From positions 24,077,001 to 24,141,000 of the forward strand of contig CM073519.1 in the NCBI GenBank assembly GCA_037074615.1: a stretch of DNA of 64,000 nt. The letters run 5' to 3'. The notes beneath the pieces were generated by a model that was not told the origin of the DNA, searched no databases, and worked only from the letters and a program-made list of their open reading frames with translations. How positions within the stretch are numbered: position 1 is the first letter of the stretch; every line of letters starts with the position of its first letter. This document shows, one piece after another, positions 24,215-36,239 of this stretch. The translations under genes were made by a program, and so were the position numbers. The DNA is from Leucaena leucocephala (Eukaryota > Streptophyta > Magnoliopsida > Fabales > Fabaceae).

Positions 24215-27200
24215 TATAACAACTTACTTTCAAATGCCATAGAAGCCATTTAGTAACAATTAGAACCACTTACAAGTTCATTGAAGTTCATTCTCAAAAT
24301 TTAGAATTTCTAAGTTTACAATTATTGTTCAATTAGTATTTATAGATTTAGCGATGAACTTTAAAAATCATAATTAATTCTAGAAAAAAATCATAATGAA
24401 GTAGTTCAAAAAGCTAATTGAAACTAACATAATGAGCTTTAATGGAAAAATAATTCTCAGACCAAATACTTAGCTAATCAATACAAACTTGGCATAAAAT
24501 GTCACTGTTCATTTGGTCAAAACTTTTAAAAAACAGTTTTTGGTCCCTAAATTTGAAAATTCCGTTCTCTTTGTACATACATCATAATAAGGCAATATTG
24601 GTTTCAAAATGAAGTTTGACATATTAACTAAGTACTGGTAATTTATCATATTTTTATTCAATCATTAACTATTTGTAATTATAGTTCAAATTTCATGGGT
24701 CAAAACTATTTCAGAACTAATTATACATGCATGCATCTCAGAACATACATACAATTCCATATAAATCATACTAAATAATTCTTAACTTTTCTTCATGCAT
24801 CTTTATCTCCTCCATCTTAAGAAGACCTGCTGTGATCGAATTGATATGGAAGGAGTGAGATTTATGGGGAAATCTTATTAGCAAATAAATACCATAAAAT
24901 GTATGCAACTACATGTTTGATGTTAATATGTGTGTACTTATTGATAATGTTATCATAATGATAGCTTTACATGCTTCCATGTTTCCATAATTACAACATA
25001 TGGACATAGCATAAAAAGAAAAAGAGCATCACTCAATCATGCATGCTTTACATAATCAAAGTAAGCAAACATCACATAAAACATCAAAGCATCATAAGCA
25101 TAAAAGTAGGTAAGTTCACTACCTCATTTGCTTGTTCTTCCTTTAACCTATCCATACATTCTTGTTCCTTGCTTGTAGTCCTCTTTATCATAAGTAACCA
25201 TGCCTAACATAAAGTTCATATTATAACTCCATTAAATCAACCTCTAAATATGGTTCACTTTCCTTAACCCATTAAGCCTCTATCTTTCTCTAATATTTAT
25301 TAATAAGTTTGACCTTTGAATTAATTGATGTCTTGAATTTACTCTACACAATTTGGCCTTCTAAATCCATATGAGTTTAGAATTATGAAATTCCAGCTCC
25401 TTCATGCAATTCTGGATAGAACCAAAAAGAAGTGTACTTTCTTTCAAAAATCTCCATTTTGATTCCAATGCTTCCAATACTTTTTTCTCTACTTAATCCC
25501 ACACAATTTTTCATCATAAATCCATTGGAAATATCACAATTATGTAATTATCATTACTATTCACAAAATCAATGAATCAAAAGTTATAATCCTACACTAA
25601 ACCATCATTTCAATACAGTGGAAGCATTAGATCATTGAAATTCCACTTCCTTGGTCTAGAACAACCCAAGGACGAAAGCATCAAGATAATGTAAAGTTAA
25701 GAATATCAACTAAATTCAACAACCAACCATCCAAACTAACTTATCTAATAGTCATTTACACACTTCTAACATCATTTAACTATTTCCTTTTTGTTCTAAC
25801 AATTCTATCAGCATGCATACCAAGAGAAAAACTCAACTTCCAACCACTAAAACCTAGGTTTTATCCTTCCAAAACACTTATAAATAAACTTGGAAGGATT
25901 GCTTACCTTAGGTACTTGCTTGTATGACTTCTCTTTGATCTTATTTTGAGTTCTCTCTTCATTTTGGCATGGTTTCCCGAAGGGTCTTATAACTGCATGA
26001 AATTATGAAGGCAAAGAGGGTATTTATAGCAAAAACTTTGGCATATTAGAACCATTTTGCCCCTCAATTTCCTAATAATTACAACCCCTCAATCTTGAAT
26101 TTTATTGGTAGCTTTCTTGTTTAATTAACCTTAATCATAATCAATATAATTCTTATATTATTTTATGATTATCAATTACATGAAAAACTCTTTCTCACTT
26201 GCTTAACTTCCATGGGGCACAAATATGGGGTCTACAAGGACACCTCACATGCCACCTTGCTTCTTTGAAGTTTCCTTGGATTTTCTTTCTTTAAAAATTA
26301 TTAAAATATCTTAAAAAAATTATTTATCCACATGATAAATTCCTTGACTTCTTGGTCCTTCATGTTACATCATATTAGGCCTAAATTGGGTCTAACTTAG
26401 GGCCTATTTAGAATCATGGAAAAATCTGGTTTTATAAGCCCTTTTGGGTAAAACCTAGGTTTGGAGGAATTTTAAAATAAACAGCTATATTTGTTCAAAT
26501 GGGCTTTTGGGCCAAACCCTAGTTCAAAACCAAAGTTTCAGTTAAGCTGATCAGAGTAGTTTATAGAACAACAAAAAAACTTATGAACTAACCAATTACT
26601 ATATTACCCTTACTTTTTCGTACATCCTCTCTCCTTTCTTTTCTTACACCCTCTCTCCTCTCTCCTTTTAGATCTTATCCTCCTCATTTAATACTCATAC
26701 CCTTTTTCATAAATTACCAATAATAAAAGTACTTTTGAAAATAACTATCTAAACACTCATTTATTCAAAATCACTTTTTTTTATAAACTCTTCTCCAAAA
26801 GCCCTTTTCTATAAGCTACCCAAAAGTCCTTTTTTTCATAAGCCCATTTCCAAAATCTTATCCAAACACACACTTAATATTTGTCACACATCCCAAGGCA
26901 TTTCCTTTATTACGTATCTTAAATCACCTTACTTTTTGAGATAAATTATATAAAATTCATTTAATAGTTTTGAAATTTCTAGAAATTCATTATACTATAA
27001 TATGAATTTCTTGCAAAGTCTCATAATTTTTTGAGACCCATATGTCTTGATAAAAATTCTATATGTTTCTTTTAAATCCTTTATCGGTGTCTATTTTTAC
27101 ATTAAATTTCATAATTAATTATGTAAGACTCCTTTTTAAACTATGTAATGTTCATAAATTCTTATAATAATTATAAGAATTTGTTGTAAAATTTTATCTT

Positions 27201-27567
27201 ATTCCAAGGCCTAGAAGATACTCTACTAATTTCCATATTTCATAAATTAATGTCAATTTTCAAGACTTTAAATCAAAATTCTAAATATATGCCTTGCCCA
27301 ATTACTAATCTCTATTTTTTGGTAAAATTTGAGATTGTAACATTTTTAGGAACTTTTGGGCCTTGTCTGGCTCAACTTTCTATAATTACCCTTTTTCCCT
27401 AAATTTAGCAAAATTGTATTTTAGTTCGTGAAATTGTCAAATTCTATTTTAGGCCATTTCTACCAAATTTAAAATTCCAATTTGGTACCTAAACTCTCAA
27501 AACTTTATTTAGGTCCTTGAACTTTCTAATATTTGCAATTTATTCCCTGGTCTTTTACTATTTACAG
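24215..27567 (-). mobile_element. 5' LTR of a minus-strand LARD-like element
   Basis: The plus-strand start, tataacaacttactttcaaa, corresponds to the start of other antisense copies. The following blocks run in the family order: the agnacctgctgtga block near 24,820, the tttctgggg/tttatgggg block near 24,860, the TATA box on the minus strand at 26,028-26,021 and the 'aattacc' tracts near 27,370. It breaks off at 27,567, about 25-30 bp before the expected terminus, where an inverted copy begins. It contains a MITE-like insert at 26,400-26,873. Confidence 0.75.
26400..26873. mobile_element. Tourist/PIF-Harbinger-like MITE inside the LTR, TSD TTA
   Basis: A 474-bp block has no counterpart in the other LTR copies. 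It is flanked by TTA at 26,397-26,399 and 26,874-26,876. One end reads gggcctatttagaat; the reverse complement of the other reads gtgtgtgtttggataag, an imperfect inverted repeat resembling the GGCCTGTTTGG-type ends of Tourist elements. Subterminal 'aagcccttttggg' repeats add support. The inverted repeats are weak, so the class assignment is tentative, although the interruption itself is clear from comparison with 28,300-28,560. Confidence 0.5.
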
Positions 27568-30114
27568 TATCATATCCTTATTTTCCCTATATGTAGACAA
27601 TTGATTTTTCCCTATCTGTAAATGAATGATAGAGGAAAGAGGTAAAGAAAGGATTGTGAAAATTATCAGAAGAAATTATAATGATTATATGAGTTTTAAT
27701 TTGAAAAAAGAAATTAAAAGTATAAAGTTATAAAGATTAGGGACTTAAACGTCATTTTTATGAAAGTTCAATATAAATAATTCAAAGGACCTAAATGGAA
27801 TTTTGTGAATTTAGAAGTTAAATTAGAATTTTAAAATGTATAGAAAGGGACTAAAATTATATTACAAAAAGTGAAGTAAGGGACTAAAATAGAATTTGGC
27901 AAATTCAGGGAGTAAAATGTAATTTGTCAAATTCAAGGGCCAAATTGTAATTATGAGAAGGTTGAGCCAGAAATAGCCCAAAATTGCCCAAAAATGTTAT
28001 AGTCCTAAATTTTATGAATAAATAGAGACTAGTAATTGGGCCAGACATATTTTTTTAGAATTATAATTTGAGGTGATAAGAATTAAAATTAATCTGCAAA
28101 GTTTAGAAATTATTACAGAATCTTCTGGATTTCAAAATTATATGAAATTTTATAAGAAATTCTTATAATTATTATAAGACTTTTTGAAGTTAGCATAACT
28201 CAAAAAAGAGTCATGTAGAATTTATTACAGAATTTAATGTACAAATGGACACTGATAAAAGGATTTAATGAAAGATATAGAATTTTTAATAGGACTTTTG
28301 GGTCCTAAAAATTATGAAACTTTGTAAAAAATTAATTTAATAGTAGAATAAATTTGTAAAAATGTCAAGACCCTTAAAAGTGATTTATAGAATTTATTCC
28401 AAAAATTAAGGTATGTTCTGGTACTTGTAAAGGAAATACTTTAGGATATATGTCAAATAATATGTTGGACTCAAAGTGAGTCCAAAATGGTGTCATATAC
28501 AGTCCCAAGAAGTCAAGGAATATATTATGTGGCCCAATGAATTATCTAGGATATTTTATGAATTTTTAAAGAGAAAAAGCAAAGAAAAATCAATAATATA
28601 TGAGGTGTCCTTGTAGGACCCATCTCAAGTCCAAATGCTACCATATGCAAGGGAGAAAGGAGGATTTTAACATGTGATTTTATCCTTTAACTTGCTTATA
28701 GGTTAAGTAAAAAATGAGAGCAATTATGGACTGTTAAATTAAATAGTATTTGAACCAATCTTAGCCATTCATGTCCTTGGATTTTGACCTATAAATACAC
28801 TCCATTTCTCTTCATTTTGGCATGAAACAAGTGAGCTATGGGGAGGTGCTGCTGAAATAAAAACCTAAGCAAGTATAAGAAGAAATTCAAGGGCCAATCA
28901 ATTAAAGATTCAAGGTAATTTCTTTATCGTATCTTTGTACTATGTAATAGGAAGATTGCTCTTGGTTTTAAGAAGTTGTAATGTCAATTTTTCCATAAGT
29001 ATAGCTGCTAGACATGCTTCCATAGTATGGAAGGAATATGAATTTTATGTTATAGATAGTTTAGATAAGCTTAAACAAGCTAGAATCAAGTAGTATTGGC
29101 TTGGAAATTCAAGTATGAATGCAATTAGGGTTTTATGTTATTAGCTTCCACTATACGAATAACTGTTCATATTTGAGAATTTTATAGTTTTGATACTTCC
29201 AATGAGTTTAAAATGAAAAATTGTGTAGGGTAAAGTAGAGAAACAAGTATTGGATTTACATATCATGTATTACCATCCATCTTGTATATTTAAGTGGTAA
29301 TATTTGCTACTAAGATTCCCCATAATATCACTCTTCCACAACCAACCAATATAGGTCAATTATGATGAGAGACATATACATGGATAAGAGCTAGAGTATG
29401 GAAGAAAGAAAGTGGCAATTATTCATCTTAGCATGAATTGTATGACTTGCCAACTATGTTTATGTTATGTATCATGCCATTGTATGTAAAGAAAATGTAT
29501 GAAATAGTTATGTCATGACCTCATGATGTGTATGATTGTTTGAGAGACCGAGTTGATGGTTTATGAATGTTGAATGAATTTATTATAAATAAAAGAAGAA
29601 AGTGAAATGGTAAAAACGTAGGTCCTAGAGCAGTTATGTCATAACTCCAGTTTGACTTAGTAAATGAAGGAATTAATTAATAAAATTTTATGAGCATGTA
29701 GTATACATCTAGATCTTTAAATACATAGGTAACATGCCTTATTTGGATGTGTATATCAAGATACATGAATTTTTAAATTTATAAGACAGAATCTGGAATT
29801 CCCAAAATTTACCATATAAACAGTAAACTTTAGGGATTTAACTAGATTAAATGGTCTAGTAAATGTTCAATTTAATATTTTTAATTTAAAACTAAATGTA
29901 ATAGCTTTCATTAGAGCTTTGAACCATCTCCATATAAATTTTCTAGAATTAGTTATGAAATTTTAAAGGTGGATTGCCAATCTAGAATTTACCACATGAA
30001 CAGTACCCCGATAATTAAATTTAAACTTTTTTGTTTTTGTGTCAAAGTAATGCCTCTGTAAGTTAAATACGCTCCCGAATACATACTCTGAGTGGTTAAA
30101 AGAAGGGTGTTACA
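27568..30114 (+). mobile_element. Long-LTR copy (sense), inverted against the 24,215-27,567 LTR
   Basis: It starts tatcatatcctta and ends gggtgttaca. The start region contains two partial versions of the 'tttttccctatctgta' block, a small local duplication. The TATA box is at 28,790-28,797. Flanks do not give a clean target duplication (tacag on the left, ttaac on the right), so it may be a decayed solo LTR or a rearranged copy. Similarity to the preceding LTR in reverse makes a large inverted repeat. Confidence 0.7.
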
Positions 30115-30184
30115 TTAACTAGTTAGGGTTAGGGTCTAGGAACTATCCTATCTGATGATAGAAACTTTGTTTTAATATAAAAAA
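30115..30184 (-). mobile_element. Remnant of LARD-like internal start with decayed primer site
   Basis: These 70 bp match the minus-strand internal start at 24,160-24,210 (the 'aattatcctatctgaggcta' block). They include a strongly decayed initiator-Met primer site at 30,167-30,184 next to an LTR end. Little else of this element's internal region survives to the left. Confidence 0.6.
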
Positions 30185-31520
30185 TGTCACACTTTACTTT
30201 TGAACGCCTTAGGGACCAATAGATAACATTCATAACAACTTATATGATCATGGAAGTTCATTTACAAAATTTCAAAATTTAAAGCTTACGATTATTGTTC
30301 ATGTGATATTTCCAGATTTGGAGTCGAACGTTGAAAACTCACAACTAATTAAAGAAAACTTGAAATGAAGTTGTTCAAAAGGTTACACGAAGCTAACATA
30401 TTGTAGTTTAAGGCAAAAGTACATATAATAAAAAATGCTCAACCAATCAGTACAGTTTTGGCGTAAAAAATCACTGTTCATTTGGTCAAAAATTTCTAGA
30501 AAATAGATTATGGTCCTTAACTTTAAAAAATTCGTTCTCCTTGTACATACATCGGAATAAGGCATTTTCAGTACCAAAATGAGGCTTGACATGTTAACTA
30601 TTTACTGGTAAAATATCATATATTTATTATATCATTTAAAATTTTTAATTACATGATAAAAGTCACTGCCTCCTCACGAGTTACTGTTCACCAGCAGAAT
30701 TTCTAGTAACCATACATATGTTTACATACATTACAAAATCAACTAATATACACTATGCAAGCAGCAATTATATCATCAACTATTATTCTCCTCTTGCTTG
30801 ATGGTCCTACTATTTGGGAATAAATAGGGATGATATTTTGGGAAAAACTTAAGTAGTAAACGGAACTAAACAATGTATGCATTAAGTGTGCTTAGTACTT
30901 GTGCTTGCTTGTGATTGTGTAAGCATAATGTAATGTGCATGCTTTCATGTATCATATGAAATACAATTGGCCAAAGTAATAATAAAAATAGACCTTCAAT
31001 CATTTACACATATGCAACACAATTCAACAATTCCATAACACAACTATGCATAACATAAAACACATACAAGTTTAGGATAGTTTACTACCTTGATGTTTTA
31101 CTTTCTTTTACTCTCATCCTTGTCACTTTCCCTTGCTAAGTGGCCACCTTCTTGAATACACAAATCAAAGCCTAAACATCACATAATCATTTATTCATCA
31201 TGATCCAATTTAACTAGCATTCAAGAACATTAAACTCAATTAATTATAACTTTATTTATTTGTAGTCAATTGCCTTGTTCTTTGAATTAATTTGTTCCTT
31301 GACTTTAAACTACACAATTTTTGCATCAATTTATGGCTTTAAAATTATGAAATTATAGCTCTTGATAAAATATTGACATAACTGTACAACACTCTTAATA
31401 AATTCAAAAGATTCCTATTTTGATTCCAATGTTTCCAATACTTCTTTCTCTACTTAATCCCACACAATTTTTCATTGTAAATCAATTGGAAGAATCAAAA
31501 TCATGAAATTCTCATTGTTG
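30185..31520 (-). mobile_element. Truncated 5' LTR of a second minus-strand LARD-like element
   Basis: It starts TGTCACACTTTAC with the 'cttagggacc' block and follows the family order through the 'cacacaatttttcat' block at about 31,470. Similarity stops near 31,520, where Copia leader sequence begins. The U3 part with the TATA box is missing. The junction coincides with a proposed inversion breakpoint. Confidence 0.65.
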
Positions 31521-31760
31521 TCTAGGTAATCACGAATCTGAATTCAGTTTTCTTGGACCCCATCTACGTTAATTGATCAAATCAAAACGTATCACCACTG
31601 ATTTCAATTCCCTTTTAGATTCCTTTTATGTCATACATAATATGGATCCCTTATGTCACACATAAAATGCATATCATATGATCGGCTACGACTAACACAT
31701 ATTACATGAATCAACAATCAAGCCTAACTTAAACACAAAATGGCATGGCTCTAATACCAC
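31521..31760 (-). mobile_element. Copia-type internal leader with primer binding site
   Basis: On the minus strand, GTGGTATTAGAGCC (31,760-31,747) immediately follows the end of the LTR at 31,761. This is the initiator-Met-type primer site used by plant Copia elements. About 220 bp of leader follows, without a reading frame, and then stops against a long-LTR fragment. Confidence 0.65.
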
Positions 31761-33625
31761 TGAAAGGAATTGGAAGACATGCAGCGGAAATTAATTTAAA
31801 AATTTTTACATTCCTTGCCAGGATCTACCGTATGTGCTTAAGTCAAGTGGGAAGAAGCATTACCCTCAGTGTTCCTCAGCTATTTCCACAGCTTCTGATC
31901 ACGACATTCACAGCTTTTCTCCGCGGCTCGTGCTCCCTTTCCAATTGCAAGAAGTCGATAACTCAGGTCGGCTTCCTCTACTGGTATCCACACGAACAGC
32001 GTTCCAACCACAAATAACGTGCTAGGGTTTCTTGTCCCTCCAGGGCTTTCTCAATAATTCGTCCTCTCTGTCTCTATTTTGGCAGTTTCTTATTTGCAAA
32101 CCTTTTGCAGATTTCCCTTTGGCCTTTCTGTGTTCTATGTATATATCTAAAACGCAGTTCCTAAAATCATATATATAGGATGCTATGCGTTTTTTCCTCC
32201 CTACCGAATTGGATTTTTTGAGTTAATCTTATATTAATTCTGAAATTAATACAATATCATATATTGTATAATTTTATAAGAAACTAATTAAATAAATAAT
32301 ATTAAATCCATCCCACAGATTTAATTACCTATTTATTTAACTTTAAATAAAGATGAGACTGAACTATATTTGATTTATTCTCATAAATCAAATTTGAGAT
32401 ATCATATCAATTTGAATTTCAAATTCAAACGTGATAGGGATTTAATTTATCCTTATAAATTAAATCTTATACATATGTCTTATATGAGATATCCTATCAA
32501 TTTGAATTTCAAATTCAAACGTGATAGGAATTTAATTTATCCTTATAAATTAAATCTTATAAATATCTCTTATATGAGATATCCTATCAATTTGAATTTC
32601 AAATTCAAACGTGATAGGGATTTAATTTATCCTTATAAATTAAATCCTATATATCCCTTATATATAATATATATATACGAATTTATATATATACGAATAT
32701 AAATATAAATAAATATATACATCAACCCTGGATCATTCATTGAATCTAGACACGTCTTAGATTCAATGAATCTGGACATCATAGCTAGTGTTGGGCTACT
32801 TTGTGTGTGACCCTGTAGGTCCATATGAAGTTGGCAGTGGGCCATTTGCTATATTGGCCCATAAGTCGCAAGCGGTCTCTAGCAAGACATAACGACTACC
32901 CAAATCATATGAGAATCGATAAACGATGTAACCTTTTATACAACCATATCATGTCCCTTTTGTCACGCGATATTTTGGTCATGGATGAGGCATGGATAAT
33001 GTCATCCTCCTATTCCTGACCGTTACTTTCTCGACCCCTGAGTAGTCTGACTATAGAAATGGAACTACCTTTCCATTACAGTATGGCCATACATTTCTCA
33101 AACTCACTCATCGAGGGGCCCAGTAATATCTCTCTACGAATGTGAGGGACAAATTCCATCTTGACCATTCATATTCCTCCGCATGAAAAACCACTAAGCC
33201 CGAACATAGTCTTTATGATCACTCGGTCAAAAGTGACTTTTGACTAGGCCAAAGCTGAGCGTTTATCATGTAGGAATCCATGATGATCTCAGGTCAAAGG
33301 GCATAGTGACATGGTTTGTATATGAGAGAAGATTATGATGTAACCCATGTAACTCTCTCATACCGGGTCGGTCCAACACCTTGTACTCTTACATGTGCAT
33401 ATGACTTTGATTTATATCTCTATACATCTTCAAAGTCATACTGGTCTTATTTCATCTCTGCTCCCGCACAGATGACCGACCAGGGACATTTAGGATAAGA
33501 TCATGAATTATCCAAGGATGGTCATCACAGTAAACATGCAAATAATATGATAACACAATTAATAAATTCATAAATCAATAATGTTCATAAGACAATGATT
33601 GGCCCCTAGGGCACATTTTCCAACA
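31761..33625 (-). mobile_element. Copia-type 5' LTR, minus orientation
   Basis: The sense strand (minus) starts TGTTGGAAAATGTGCCCTAG at 33,625 and ends aattcctttca at 31,761, followed by the primer site, so this is a 5' LTR of 1,865 bp. It has a closely similar inverted partner at 38,796-40,593; a by-eye comparison over 33,000-33,220 gives roughly 95% identity. It contains three tandem 90-bp units at 32,407-32,676. The flank outside its 5' end is ttata on the plus strand. Confidence 0.85.
32407..32676. repeat. 90-bp tandem repeat, three units, within the Copia LTR
   Basis: The block 'tcaatttgaatttcaaattc' recurs at 32,407, 32,497 and 32,587, exactly 90 bp apart. Each unit contains two perfect short inverted repeats: tttgaattt-c-aaattcaaa and atttaatttat-cctt-ataaattaaat. 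The apparent 110-residue plus-strand frame through it is only a translation of the repeat. The partner LTR at 39,780-39,960 has two units. Confidence 0.9.
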
Positions 33626-34200
33626 TTATACACTTGTGTTAGTTTTACGTGAATTTAATAAAAGTTTTGAAATTGAATGTGATGCATCTGGAGTTGGAAT
33701 AGGAGCTATTTTAATGAAGAAATGAAAGCCAGTTGCTTATTTTAATGAAAAGCTAACTAGAGCAGCCTTGAAATATCCAACATATGACAAGGAGCTTTAT
33801 GCACTCAAAAGAGCATTGGAGAATTGACAACACTACTTCTGGCCTAAGTAATTGGTCATTCACATTGATTATCAATCTTTGAAGAACATTAAGGGTTGAG
33901 TAAACTAAACAAAAGACATGCAAGGTGGCTGAAATTTATTAAGACATTTCCATATGTATCAAATACAAGAAAGGTAAAAAAAATGTGGTGGCTAATGCAT
34001 TGTCAAGAAGGTACACTCTTCTTATTTCTCTAAATACTAGATTGCTTGTTTTCAATATATCAAGGATTTATTTTCTAATGATGCTCATTTTGCTTAAATG
34101 TTTATTTCTTGTGAAAAGAAAGAATTTGACAAGTGTTATAGTATTAATGGCTACTTGCTTAAAGAAAATAAATTGTGTGTACCTCAATGTTCTTTACGAT
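33626..34200 (+). pseudogene. pol: Ty3/gypsy RNase H domain, degenerate
   Basis: The frame from 33,633 reads a clear Ty3/gypsy RNase H start: FEIECDASG with the catalytic aspartate codon at 33,681-33,683, then GIGAI, PVAYF, EKLT, YPTYDKELYAL and HIDYQSLKN. The domain follows RT in the polyprotein and would cut the RNA strand of the RNA-DNA hybrid. It is broken by several in-frame stops (near 33,725, 33,827, 33,850 and 33,898) and by frameshifts before the NALSRR tail near 33,990. RT is absent upstream; a Copia LTR abuts directly. It is non-functional. Confidence 0.85.
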
Positions 34201-35205
34201 AATTACTTGTGAGAGAAGCACATGGGGGAGGATTGATGGGACACTTTGGTGTGAAGAAGACTTTGGATGTTTTGCTTGAATATTTATTTTGGCCTAAAAT
34301 AAAATGTGATGGGGAAAGAATACATTCTAAATGCATCACATATAACAGGGCTAAGTCTAGAGTCCTGCAACATGGTTTGTATACCCCATTACCTGTGCCT
34401 AGTAAACCTTGGGTAGATATTTCAATAGACTTTGTTTTGGGTTTGCCTAAGTAAAAAAAGGGATGGATTCAATATTTGTGGTTGTTGACAGATTTTCTAA
34501 TATGGCATATTTCATTGTTATAGAACTTATGATGCCACATATATTTCTGATTTGTTCTTTAAAGAAATTATAAGACTTCATGATGTTCCAAAAAGCATTG
34601 TTTCTAATAGGGATACAAAGTTTTTGAGTCATTTTTGGAGTTTCCTGAGGAAAGCTTAGTACTAAATTGTTGTTTTCTACTGCATGTCATTCACAAACTA
34701 ATGGACAAACATAATTTGTTAATAGAACTTTGACTCAATTGCTTATAATTGTGATTTAGAAGAATTTGAACAATTGGGAAGATTGCTTGCCATTAATTTA
34801 ATTTACTTATAATTAGAGAAATTAGCAAATTCTACTCCTAATTTCAAAAAGAACCATTTTAAATTCTACTCCTTATACACTTTCTACATGGTCTATTTCT
34901 ACACCAGAACATTGTCTAGTGTAGAATACCATTTTAAACCGATTTAGAAAGCCTTTTTTTGCAGTAGTATGTATTCATCTACTAATTATTCTCCTTTTAA
35001 GATTGTGTATGGTTTTAATCCAATATCCCTTTAGATTTATTACCATTACCTATTGATGAGAGAGAAAATCTTGATGGGAAAATGAATGCTGAAATAATGA
35101 ATGAATTTCATGAAAAAGTGGAAAAATTGAAAAGAAAAATGAGTAATACGTATTAAAGGCTAACAAAAGAAGAAGGCGTGTTCTTTTTCAACCTGGTGAT
35201 TTAAG
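34201..35205 (+). pseudogene. pol: Ty3/gypsy integrase, degenerate and interrupted
   Basis: It reads through the zinc-binding region (HGGGLMGHFGVKKTL ... SKCITYNRAKS; the second zinc cysteine is a tyrosine here) into the catalytic core (PWVDISIDFVLGLPK, then FVVVDRFS). A stop follows LPK at about 34,453. The core continues in other frames as VPKSIVSNRD-like and CHSQTNGQ-like blocks. A block of about 150 bp at 34,815-34,966 interrupts the frame between FTYN and YSSTNYSPF. It would catalyse insertion of element cDNA if intact; it cannot be functional. Confidence 0.85.
34815..34966. mobile_element. Small insertion in integrase, possible CACTA-type MITE remnant
   Basis: Integrase reading is intact on both sides in homologous frames (…FTYN before, YSSTNYSPF after), so these roughly 150 bp are an insertion. 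The reverse complement of the right end, actactgcaaaaaaaggc, resembles CACTA-type ends. I see no convincing partner end and no certain target duplication. Confidence 0.35.
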
Positions 35206-35672
35206 TATGGGTGCATATTAGGAAAAAAATATTTCCAACTCAAAAAAAGTCCAAATTAGCTCCAAGAGGAGATGGTCCCTTTCAAGTTCTTGAAATAATG
35301 AATGATAATGCTTACAAAATCGATTTACCTAGTGAGTATAGTGTTAGAGTTATTTTCAATATGGCTGATTTATCTCTTTTTGATACAGGTGATCATTCGA
35401 TGATGAATCCTTTTAAGGAGAGAGAATGATACGATATAGCAAGATGACTCTCAATTTATAAGGATCCTTTGCATATTCCAATTGGACCAATCGCAAGAGC
35501 AAGAAGTAAAAGAATAAAGGAAGCATTAAATGGGCAAGTGCAAGAGACATTGACAAAGCAAATGGCAATTAGAGCAACAAATCATATTAAAAATGTTAGG
35601 GACATCATTAATTTTATTTGTGCTAAAAATGTAGCTGTTGAACCTATTTTAGGCTTGGAGATATCAATTTAA
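35206..35672 (+). pseudogene. pol: Ty3/gypsy pol C-terminal region after integrase
   Basis: Blocks KLAPRGDGPFQVLE, NDNAYKIDLP, FNMADLSLFD and a stop near 35,429 are followed by the frame HIPIGPIARARSKRIKEALN to a stop at 35,670. These correspond to the end of plant gypsy polyproteins, where a GPF-QV module is followed by a 'DPL-xPxGPITRARAK' tail. A matching inverted piece of the same end lies at 46,370-46,442. Confidence 0.8.
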
Positions 35673-35689
35673 AGGCCTTAAAGCCTTGG

Positions 35690-36205
35690 ACCAAGTAAAC
35701 ACATGGGAAGACTTATTTGGGCCTAAATAATCACTTTTTGTGTTTAAGATTCATACTCTATTTTTATTATTGTATATGTACAAAAATTAGTAATTAGTTG
35801 AAAATTTTGACTTTTGGGTTCCCAAGTTACTTGAACTAAGTCCTTGTTATTTTATTTAAGTTAGTATTTACTATTTTGAGTCCCTAGCTTTTTAGGTCAG
35901 ATTGGAAATGTATCTCTTAAAATACATGCTATGACTCATTTTGGAATTAGAATGGATTGTTGAATGAAAGTTGCATTTCTGCACTTTGTTTCTTGAGAGT
36001 GAACTCTCTCTATGGTTCTTCACAGAACTAATAGACTTTCAAGGCTTGTTCCACCTTGTGACTTCTTTCAACACTTTGGGTCTTTATTCTTCTGTGTTCA
36101 AGGGTGCAAGTGGATCACCATACCTCTTTTAGCCATATTGGTTGTGGGTTTGTGGGATTTTTCCTTGTGGGTTCGCACCACTCTCAGTTTAGTATACATC
36201 CACTT
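35690..36205 (+). mobile_element. LTR of the gypsy element, plus orientation
   Basis: It is similar in reverse to 42,723-46,360 (with the LINE removed). Both share 'atttactattttgagt'-type tracts, 'gtttcttgagag', 'gggtttgtgggat' and the end 'gggttcgca(c/t)ca'. By-eye similarity is about 75%. Its start is not resolvable here; its end is at 'cgcacca' near 36,181. No primer site follows, unlike the right copy. Confidence 0.6.
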
Positions 36206-36239
36206 TCCTTTAGCTTTATAAGGACAAGGAGATACAATT

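Noticed and set aside
27563..30119. Target duplication for the inverted LTR copy at 27,568-30,114
   Set aside because: The flanks are tacag and ttaac. A ttaca pentamer at 27,562-27,566 also occurs at 30,110-30,114, but the right-hand one is part of the conserved LTR terminus, so it is not a duplication.
32370..32702. 110-residue plus-strand frame with 30-residue internal repeats
   Set aside because: It is the translation of the 90-bp tandem repeat inside the Copia LTR. The repeat length is a multiple of three, which keeps the frame open. No start context or homologue supports a protein.
32660..32725. AT-rich tract considered as an origin or scaffold-attachment site
   Set aside because: The same TATATACGAATTTATA-type microsatellite is present in the partner Copia LTR (39,700-39,765). 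It is a family feature of that LTR, and nothing else supports an origin.
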